From Candidatus Nanohalarchaeota archaeon (lineage in GTDB: Archaea; EX4484-52; B79-G9), in contig JAUVEK010000047.1 in the NCBI GenBank assembly GCA_030594795.1, positions 1 through 9,194 of the forward strand: a stretch of 9,194 nt of DNA. Direction: 5' to 3'. The position numbers and the translations under genes are program-made. Shown piece after piece: positions 1 through 5,139 of the stretch; the stretch's first letter is position 1; each line of letters starts with the position of its first letter. The notes under the pieces are model-generated. The model made no database searches and was not told the origin of the DNA. It worked only from the letters and a program-made list of their open reading frames with translations.

Positions 1-120
1 CTAAAAGAAGTTAGTAAAAATGCTTTTGAGTCGGGTAAGAAATATGATATGAAAAAACATATAATAAAGCTGGAGAAAATATACAAACATCTGGGAAAGA
101 CAGGCAAGGTGCGAATATGA
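1..120 (+). CDS. 3' end of a probable glycosyltransferase (partial)
   Basis: The first frame of the window is open from base 1 to a TGA at 118-120, giving the last 39 residues of a protein that begins outside the window. The tail is basic and helical (NAFESGKKYDMKKHIIKLEKI, positions about 7-27 of the fragment). It resembles the C-terminal helix of GT4/group 1 glycosyltransferases, where an Ala/Ser-rich helix is followed by a Tyr-Asp-x-x-x-x-x-x-x-Leu-x-x-x-Tyr pattern. Its stop overlaps the next gene's start as ATGA, so the two are probably co-transcribed and translationally coupled. The flippase nearby supports a cell-surface glycan locus. The assignment rests on the tail and its context only, since no catalytic region is visible. 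Confidence 0.5.
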   Translation, partial: LKEVSKNAFESGKKYDMKKHIIKLEKIYKHLGKTGKVRI

Positions 121-464
121 GATTAAATTTGGGTTGTGGCAATGACATAAAACCGAATTATATCAACGTGGATATTATAAAGTCTGAAGGTGTTGATTTA
201 ATTCAAAACTTGGAAAAATACCCATATTCATTTAAAGACAACTCTTTTGATCTAATAGAAGCACATCAGGTTATCGAACATCTAACAGATTTAGCGAATA
301 CAATTAAAGAATTGCATAGAATCTTAATAATATACGGTAAAGGATTACATATAGAACATTACTTTGTTGAGCCTTTATTTAATTTAAATCCCTATTTTTA
401 TGAAAACACAATTTTAAGATTTTTATTTCCTGCAGACGGTATCAGTGTCGAACTCACAAAATAG
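117..464 (+). CDS. Class I SAM-dependent methyltransferase, short, probably internally deleted
   Basis: The 115-residue protein opens with a class I methyltransferase motif I (LNLGCGN, residues 3-9). It has an acidic end of strand 2 (NVDI, 17-20) and the motif FDLIEAHQVIEHL at 44-56, followed by the helix ending LHRIL at 66-70. This is the pattern of small methyltransferases found in glycan clusters, which from memory are usually about 180-190 residues. After GLHIE (76-80) the protein goes straight to a tail, NPYFYENTILRFLFPADGI (91-109), that resembles the normal end of the family. The central strand and loop region, perhaps 50-60 residues, therefore seems to be missing, with the frame kept. 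The gene is more AT-rich than the housekeeping genes here. It is coupled by ATGA to the upstream glycosyltransferase, and its tail overlaps the convergent flippase. It may be non-functional; the substrate is unknown. Confidence 0.65.
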   Translation: MRLNLGCGNDIKPNYINVDIIKSEGVDLIQNLEKYPYSFKDNSFDLIEAHQVIEHLTDLANTIKELHRILIIYGKGLHIEHYFVEPLFNLNPYFYENTILRFLFPADGISVELTK

Positions 465-1638
465 TCTCACTTATCATAACCCAAACACTAACCAAAAAGA
501 GCGCGATATTCATCACAAAAAAGACCCAAGTAGCCTTTTTTATTTCATGCTTTGCGCTTAGATAGTTAGCATAAATTAATAAATATCCTAAAAGAAGTCC
601 TGCGCTGTTCAACCATTTGAATATCAAAAGTCCTGGAAGATATTCAGAAGATATTAGCGCTATAATCTCTGTCGAATATGAGTGTATAGTAAAAATGCCT
701 GCGATTGCGATAAGACTATACGCAACCAATGCGCTTCTAAGCGCCTTCTTTACATCTTTTTTCTTTGAATCCAGCTCACTGACTTTCGGGAACAAGACCT
801 GCGCAAATGCCATCGGTACAAGCATTATCCCACTGTAAAATATCCATGCAAAACCGTAATATCCAATCAGTTTCTGCGCAAAGAATAAACTCAACAACGG
901 TATAATGAGTAGGTTTGATGAGTTCAGTAGATACATACCCCACATGGGAACACTGTATGTCCCAAATATGCGCCTGATGTCCAATCCTGCTGTATTTCTC
1001 TGCAAAAATCTCCTGCGCAAAAGATACCAGATATTCGGGAGGTTGCCAACAAAATAGCCAAAAGCCCAGCCGAGGATGGCATAGTAGATGCCGTAGTAAT
1101 AGCCAAGCCCTATTGTGAAAATGCCGATCGAAGCAGTAGTCAGAAAATTGGAGAAACTAAACAACTTGAAATTCTGTAAGCCGACAATCATTGATTTTGA
1201 AAGCTCCAGTAAGATGAATAATGACAGTATCAGCCCAGGTACGATCAGGTATGAGAGCGCTTCATCTTTCAAAAACATATGCGCAAACGCATCCCTGAAC
1301 ACATATATTACCAGTACCACAGATACAATCGAGAATCCTTTTATCTTCAGAAAGAACCTTATCAGCTTGTTTATCTTGCCGGTCTCTTTTTTTGCTGAAA
1401 ATTCAGCAATATACTTCGTAAGCGTGGGAGCGGCGCCGAAATCAATGAGCGCCGGAATAAACATAAACAACCCAATAATCGTTTTATAGTTCCCAAAAAC
1501 CTCAGGCCCGAAAGCGCGCGACAACACAAGATTCGATACAAACAGAAAAATGGCGCCAATGAAGCTTGCGCCAAAGACCATGCCGGAGTTAAAAAAGAAC
1601 TCGCGTTCTGAGAATATGGATTTTAGTTTTTGTTTCAT
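454..1638 (-). CDS. Polysaccharide/lipid-linked oligosaccharide flippase (Wzx/RfbX-like, MOP superfamily), C-terminally short
   Basis: This 394-residue integral membrane protein would flip lipid-linked sugar units across the cytoplasmic membrane. I count about 11 hydrophobic helices, at roughly 17-38, 50-72, 99-115, 130-153, 160-183, 184-207, 231-253, 260-284, 300-320, 335-360 and 368-388. The N-terminal signature is typical of the polysaccharide synthesis flippase family: a first helix ending VLSRAFGPEVFGNY (38-51), then DFGAAPTLTKYIAEF (66-80). Family members usually have 12-14 helices and often 410-500 residues. This one stops right after helix 11 (VSVWVMISETIL), so the last helices may be lost. 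The stop is TGA at 456-454, inside the tail of the convergent methyltransferase. The start is ATG at 1638-1636, with a TATA-like element about 32 nt upstream. A decayed relative of its N-terminus lies at 3153-3263. Neighbouring glycan genes fit the role. Confidence 0.85.
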   Translation of the reverse strand: MKQKLKSIFSEREFFFNSGMVFGASFIGAIFLFVSNLVLSRAFGPEVFGNYKTIIGLFMFIPALIDFGAAPTLTKYIAEFSAKKETGKINKLIRFFLKIKGFSIVSVVLVIYVFRDAFAHMFLKDEALSYLIVPGLILSLFILLELSKSMIVGLQNFKLFSFSNFLTTASIGIFTIGLGYYYGIYYAILGWAFGYFVGNLPNIWYLLRRRFLQRNTAGLDIRRIFGTYSVPMWGMYLLNSSNLLIIPLLSLFFAQKLIGYYGFAWIFYSGIMLVPMAFAQVLFPKVSELDSKKKDVKKALRSALVAYSLIAIAGIFTIHSYSTEIIALISSEYLPGLLIFKWLNSAGLLLGYLLIYANYLSAKHEIKKATWVFFVMNIALFLVSVWVMISETIL

Positions 1639-1662
1639 TGTAACTGTTATAGGGTAAGGGAC

Positions 1663-1677
1663 AACATTATAAATGTT
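1663..1677 (-). promoter_or_regulatory. TATA-like promoter of the flippase, inside an inverted repeat
   Basis: On the minus strand the segment reads AACATTTATAATGTT. The core TTTATAAT is centred near 1670, about 32 nt upstream of the flippase ATG, so the mRNA would have a very short leader or none. The arms AACATT and AATGTT are perfect complements around a 3-nt centre, so the element could also be a repressor site. I see no Shine-Dalgarno sequence before the ATG. The site was assigned by eye. Confidence 0.5.
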
Positions 1678-1732
1678 TTGGATGTGCCGGTAATCGGTAA
1701 GTATCCCCTGTGTTTATTCGTCACCCATAAAG

Positions 1733-1765
1733 AAGTTGGCATAAAGTTGGCATAAAGTTGGCATA
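1733..1765. repeat. Three perfect tandem copies of an 11-bp unit next to the AlbA_2 gene stop
   Basis: The unit AAGTTGGCATA occurs three times without mismatch at 1733-1743, 1744-1754 and 1755-1765. One base separates the last copy from the TAG stop (1769-1767) of the minus-strand AlbA_2 gene. Eleven is not a multiple of three, so the three copies together equal exactly 11 codons, and any reading frame gives a rotation of the same 11-residue string. In minus-strand sense, one frame gives MPTLCQLYANF. The array lies between the AlbA_2 gene and the flippase promoter and has no recognisable hairpin. Confidence 0.9.
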
Positions 1766-1766
1766 A

Positions 1767-3131
1767 CTAGACAAGTTCATAATAGACTCCTTTTTTTGCC
1801 CCCTTCATTGATATAATCTCTTTTTCTATAAGTAGATTCAGATCCTTTCTCAATGTTTCCCTCGATACATCAGGGCACTGGTTTTGATAATCCCTATTGG
1901 TTATCTTTCCATACTTCAACATATATTCAATAGCTTTTCTTTGCCTTTCATTCAATGCTTTAAGCACTCCATCAGAAATTTTATATTTACGCAGTACAAC
2001 AGAAAATCCACCTTGTTCCTCCCTAAACAGCGGCTCCGGCAATCCATGCTGTAGGCACCATTTCACTAGATCGACTGTTCCTGAGCCCCATCGCTCGATA
2101 TATTTTGCAAGAAACAGCATTTCTGCCAAAAGAGGGTTTACAGGCACGGATTTATGTGGGATTTTTAAATCATGTGGCGTTAATGGATCCGGCAGGCTTC
2201 CCGGACTCCAGAATTCAATTCTGTCATCGAATATTGAAATATGAATATTAGAAGTTGATGCATAATCCCTGTGACATACTGCATTGGTTATTGCTTCCCT
2301 TATTGCATCAGGAGGATACTCCCATTTTTCCTGCCTTTCGATATTTCCGGGATCTATCCACGCCTGTTTTTTTATGTTGTCAAGGACAAATCTCTCCCCT
2401 GTATCTATTTGCTCGTATAAATTGTCTCTAAGCACTCGCATATCCAGAAACGGCTTGACCGCTTCTGTGCCTTTAAACTTTGCACAACGCATTTCTGCCT
2501 GAAGAAAGTATCTTTGGGGTTCTTTCCCAAATAAAAGCACTGCTGCGTTCGCCAGTTTGCTGTTTTTAAAAAGTCCAAGCTTCTCCAACATCTCTTTCGC
2601 AGGCATTTGTTCATAAATATCCATTTTCCTCTCTACTTTTGCTCTTCTCAAAAACCATCTTAGTTTATCTTCATCAATGTCATCTAAGGTTGCCCCTTCG
2701 CATACCTGCTCATCCCAGTACCTCTTCGGCGCTGATTCCTTTGCAAGTGTCCTAATTTCTGAAGAAAAAATTCTCTGGGTGGTATCGCCGACTCTCTTGT
2801 ACGCATGGCTCTTGAAAAACACGGGTTTGTCATGGGACTCTCTTACTTGCACAGAAATGATTTTCTTACTCTCAACTTCATGCACATCTATTTCAGGAAA
2901 GACATTTGGATCTGTATTTCTCTTGATATACTCTGCAAGATCGCTTGTTGTTTTCTTGCCAACATCAACACCTATTGCAGATCCTCTATCAGAAACACCG
3001 ACAAGAATCAGCCCTCCTTTGGTGTTTGAAAACCCACTAACAGTATGTCCTATTTCATCCTTCATGCGAAGAGACTCCTTAAACTCAATTCTCTCTGATT
3101 CTTTCCTGCCAAGCAGTTTCTTAATATCCAT
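1767..3131 (-). CDS. AlbA_2 (Schlafen-type) / HATPase / winged-helix putative regulator, COG2865-like
   Basis: The 454-residue cytoplasmic protein has three parts. Residues about 12-125 form an AlbA_2 domain: ERIEFKESL at 13-21, GFSNTKGGLILVGVSD at 33-48, then a YKRVGDTTQRI segment at 111-121. Residues about 270-385 form a GHKL-like ATPase region, with the N-box REAITNAVCHRDY at 278-290, DDRIEFWSPGSLP at 302-314 and ERWGSGT at 346-352. Residues about 394-450 form a winged helix (NERQRKAIEYML, then VSRETLRKDLNLLIEKEII). This is the layout of COG2865 predicted transcriptional regulators, often misnamed RecG-like helicases; no helicase motifs are present. Target and ligand are unknown. The ATG at 3131 lies about 25 nt from a TATA element. 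The gene stands alone between a whole flippase and a flippase remnant, which suggests it arrived as a mobile accessory gene. The stop is TAG, with an 11-bp repeat array just beyond it. Confidence 0.85.
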   Translation of the reverse strand: MDIKKLLGRKESERIEFKESLRMKDEIGHTVSGFSNTKGGLILVGVSDRGSAIGVDVGKKTTSDLAEYIKRNTDPNVFPEIDVHEVESKKIISVQVRESHDKPVFFKSHAYKRVGDTTQRIFSSEIRTLAKESAPKRYWDEQVCEGATLDDIDEDKLRWFLRRAKVERKMDIYEQMPAKEMLEKLGLFKNSKLANAAVLLFGKEPQRYFLQAEMRCAKFKGTEAVKPFLDMRVLRDNLYEQIDTGERFVLDNIKKQAWIDPGNIERQEKWEYPPDAIREAITNAVCHRDYASTSNIHISIFDDRIEFWSPGSLPDPLTPHDLKIPHKSVPVNPLLAEMLFLAKYIERWGSGTVDLVKWCLQHGLPEPLFREEQGGFSVVLRKYKISDGVLKALNERQRKAIEYMLKYGKITNRDYQNQCPDVSRETLRKDLNLLIEKEIISMKGAKKGVYYELV

Positions 3132-3150
3132 AATTACTCTTCGCCGCAGG

Positions 3151-3161
3151 AATTAATAAAG
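3151..3161 (-). promoter_or_regulatory. TATA box of the AlbA_2 gene (leaderless)
   Basis: The minus strand reads CTTTATTAATT, centred near 3156, about 25 nt upstream of the ATG at 3131. That spacing puts the transcription start at or next to the start codon, so the mRNA is probably leaderless. The element overlaps the end of the decayed flippase fragment, so the promoter may have formed from, or arrived at the edge of, the remnant. Confidence 0.55.
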
Positions 3162-3263
3162 ATGCTGGGTTGATGTTGCCGAAAGAATGTAAAAGACTGC
3201 GCCTAAAAAGGATGCGTCAAACACCATGCCTGTATTGAATATCATCTCACTTCGCCCGAAGCC
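3153..3263 (-). pseudogene. Decayed N-terminal remnant of a second flippase
   Basis: Read on the minus strand from 3263, the frame gives GFGRSE, then MIFNTGMVFDASFLGAVFYI, and runs into a TAA at 3155-3153. This aligns without gaps to residues 14-33 of the flippase at 454-1638 (FFFNSGMVFGASFIGAIFLF), with 12 of these 20 positions identical and most others conservative. Many matched residues use different codons (AAC/AAT, GTC/GTG, AGC/TCC, TTC/TTT, GCC/GCA). That means the fragment descends from a diverged coding paralogue and is not a recent copy. Similarity ends after about 20 residues, at the start of helix 1, and the AlbA_2 gene begins 22 bp beyond the TAA. The rest of this flippase is not seen. 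It is best called a pseudogene fragment; a 30-residue peptide from the ATG at 3245 is formally possible. Confidence 0.75.
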
Positions 3264-3287
3264 ATTCAATCCCTTCGGGAATTGAAT
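3250..3287. repeat. Two adjacent small inverted repeats upstream of the SelB-like gene
   Basis: The first dyad is CTTCG-CC-CGAAG at 3250-3261. The second is ATTCAAT-CCC-TTC-GGG-A-ATTGAAT at 3264-3287, with 10 paired bases, a one-base bulge and a 3-nt loop. The second abuts the TATA box at 3287-3295, so it covers the place where the BRE and TFB would bind. It lies upstream of the expected transcription start and would not be in the mRNA. An operator role is possible. The dyads also overlap the start of the flippase remnant. Confidence 0.6.
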
Positions 3288-3295
3288 ATAAAAAG
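3287..3295 (+). promoter_or_regulatory. TATA box of the SelB-like gene (leaderless)
   Basis: TATAAAAAG lies with its centre about 26 nt upstream of the ATG at 3317. This matches archaeal TATA-to-start-site spacing, so transcription should start at or within a base or two of the start codon. No Shine-Dalgarno sequence is present in the intervening segment. An out-of-frame ATG at 3313 lies just upstream and is unlikely to be used. Confidence 0.65.
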
Positions 3296-3316
3296 ATTCA
3301 GCGCACAACAAAATGC

Positions 3317-4234
3317 ATGAAATCTTTAAGTGTTGGCATATTCACAGATACCGGCCTTGCTGCCGAGCTTGCGAAAAAAGGCACTGCAAGCGACATAACC
3401 CTGTTTAACAGGAAGACAGGAGAGTGCATTTACACATTTCTCGTCCCGCACTCCTATCCTGAGAAATTTTCAGCCCTTCTTCAGGTGGCGCAGGTAATCG
3501 ACTGCGCTGTCATCGTCATTGAAGAAATAACAAAAGAGCTTGGTGAGACCCTGCTTGTGCTGGATGCGCTTGATATCAAAAACGGGCTTATAGTCATTAA
3601 AAATCCACTAGACGAAGAGCAGCTGGACACTATTTTCAGCCAGACAAAGCTGAAATACAAGAAAACCAGTCAGGAGGAAATCATGGGGGCGCTCGGGAAT
3701 TTCACTGCATCATCGCCCGAGAAACCAACAAAAATCATAATCGATCACACGTTCCAGGTAAAAAGCGTCGGGACTGTTGCGCTCGGGTTCCTGGTATCCG
3801 GAACAATAAAACCTTATGACAAACTAAAAGCAATGCCTGCACAAAAAGAAGTCATGATAAAATCCATCCAGATGCAGAGCAAGACTGTGGATGGTGCAAC
3901 TGCCTCTTCAAGAGTCGGCCTGTGCCTGAAGGGTCTGGATGTGAGCGACCTTGAGAGGGGAACTGTATTGACAAACAATGGTGTGAAAAGCGCGAGGAAG
4001 TTTGAGATAAAATATAGGAAATGCCCTTTTTACAAGAATGAGATAAAGGAAGGTATGAAACTGCATTTGTCTCTTGGCATGCAGTTTCGGGAACTTACAA
4101 TAAAAGAGATAACAACTGATGTAATGACTGTTGAATCAGTGAAACCTTTTGCTATAGATGAAGGCGAGCGGATAATTCTTGCTGATAACTCATCTGTTGG
4201 GCTGAGGCTTGCGGCTATGGGAGATATTCTTTAA
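3317..4234 (+). CDS. Archaeal SelB-like protein (aSelBL type) with a degenerate G domain
   Basis: The 305-residue protein has the EF-Tu/EF1A/SelB order of domains. A Rossmann-like first domain (1-130) is followed by a beta-barrel domain 2 (about 138-220: HTFQVKSVGTVALGFLVSGTI at 144-164, then KSIQMQ at 182-187 and LERGTVL at 212-218) and a barrel-like domain 3 (222-305). The GTPase motifs are gone. Where GHVDHGKT should be it has GIFTDTGL (7-14), DxPGH is replaced by VPHSYPEKF (43-51), and NKxD by KNPLD (95-99). It should therefore not bind or hydrolyse GTP in the usual way. This fits the archaeal SelB-like (aSelBL) family, described in the literature as widespread and lacking consensus G motifs; its role is unsettled, presumably translation or RNA binding. 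It is shorter than true SelB and lacks a domain IV. It has its own leaderless promoter and converges on malate dehydrogenase. Confidence 0.75.
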   Translation: MKSLSVGIFTDTGLAAELAKKGTASDITLFNRKTGECIYTFLVPHSYPEKFSALLQVAQVIDCAVIVIEEITKELGETLLVLDALDIKNGLIVIKNPLDEEQLDTIFSQTKLKYKKTSQEEIMGALGNFTASSPEKPTKIIIDHTFQVKSVGTVALGFLVSGTIKPYDKLKAMPAQKEVMIKSIQMQSKTVDGATASSRVGLCLKGLDVSDLERGTVLTNNGVKSARKFEIKYRKCPFYKNEIKEGMKLHLSLGMQFRELTIKEITTDVMTVESVKPFAIDEGERIILADNSSVGLRLAAMGDIL

Positions 4235-5139
4235 TATTTTAATTTTGAAACAAGTGTCTTTAGCTTCTCTGCGCTCTTGTCAAACATCTTTTTTTCGTCG
4301 CCCGAAAGCGCCCGGTCTATGATTTGTGCGCCTTGTTTTCCAAGCTTTACTGGCACACCGATGCTTATGCCCTCATGCCCGTACTCACCTGTAAGGTTTA
4401 TTGAACACGGCACAATAAGGCCGGTATCGTTTAAAATAGCATTTACCATATCGGCGATGCCGCTTGCGGGTGCAAAATCCGTAATGCCCTTAAGGGTGAT
4501 GATTTCAAGTGCAGTGCCCCGCACATGAGTGAGAATTTTCTTTTTCTCATTCCCGCTAAAATTCACTTTCTTTCCTTTCAGGCGCAATCCTGAAAAGAGG
4601 GGCACCATTGACTCGCCATGCTCGCCGACCACATCGCAGGACAAATCACTCATCTTCACTCCAAGATGCTTTGAGAGCGTATATTTAAAGCGCGAACCAT
4701 CAAGCCTTCCTCCAAAACCGATAACTTTTTTCCTGTCAAATTCCAAGGTCCTGTATGACACGTAATTCATCATATCCATCGGGTTCGTGCATGTAATGAC
4801 AATACAGTTGGGTGCATACTTTTTCACATATTTACAAACTGAAGAAACAGTTTTGGCATTGACCTTTGCAAGCTCAAGCCTGTCTTTCATGCCCCGAGTC
4901 CGGGGCTTGCCTGCGGTAATGACGACCACATCAGATGCGGAAATTGACTCGTAGCCGCCTGAAACAACATTTGTATCATTGACATAGGCAACTGACTGGG
5001 ATATATCTATTGCATTGCCCTGTGCCATATTTTTCAATATGTCTACGATTACCACATCATCTGCTATGCCTCTTTGTGCTATAGTATATGCGATTGTTGA
5101 GCCCAGCCTTCCTGCACCAATTATTGAAACTTTACTCAT
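4231..5139 (-). CDS. mdh: Malate dehydrogenase (NAD-type, LDH/MDH family)
   Basis: The enzyme interconverts malate and oxaloacetate with NAD in the cytoplasm. From the ATG at 5139 it has 302 residues, normal for the family. The dinucleotide site GAGRLG is at 8-13, and Asp33 ends strand 2 (VVIVDI), which favours NAD over NADP. Substrate residues expected for malate dehydrogenase are visible: Arg80 in AGKPRTRGMKDR, the position that is Gln in lactate dehydrogenases, then Arg87 and Asn119 (TCTNPMD). The catalytic pair is Asp147 (RLDGSRF) and His174 (GEHGES), with Arg150 for the carboxylate. The usual PGM of the mobile loop reads RGM here. The ATG overlaps the TGA of the upstream initiation factor gene as ATGA, so the two form a coupled operon. 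A TTG four codons upstream is in frame but less likely. The stop shares TTAA with the convergent SelB-like gene. A related 2-hydroxyacid specificity cannot be excluded. Confidence 0.9.
   Translation of the reverse strand: MSKVSIIGAGRLGSTIAYTIAQRGIADDVVIVDILKNMAQGNAIDISQSVAYVNDTNVVSGGYESISASDVVVITAGKPRTRGMKDRLELAKVNAKTVSSVCKYVKKYAPNCIVITCTNPMDMMNYVSYRTLEFDRKKVIGFGGRLDGSRFKYTLSKHLGVKMSDLSCDVVGEHGESMVPLFSGLRLKGKKVNFSGNEKKKILTHVRGTALEIITLKGITDFAPASGIADMVNAILNDTGLIVPCSINLTGEYGHEGISIGVPVKLGKQGAQIIDRALSGDEKKMFDKSAEKLKTLVSKLKY

Noticed and set aside
799..1290. Repeated TGCGCAAA octamers in the flippase region
   Set aside because: Most are accounted for by codons for Phe-Ala-Gln/His or Leu-Arg-Arg in the flippase; spacing is irregular, so codon use explains them.
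1767..3131. RecG-like helicase annotation for the AlbA_2 protein
   Set aside because: There is no Walker A/B or other helicase motif; the ATPase-like part is of the GHKL type, so the helicase name is a common database carry-over.
3264..3287. CRISPR-repeat-like palindrome with ATTGAAT end
   Set aside because: It occurs once only, with no spacer-repeat array, and is explained as a dyad next to a promoter.
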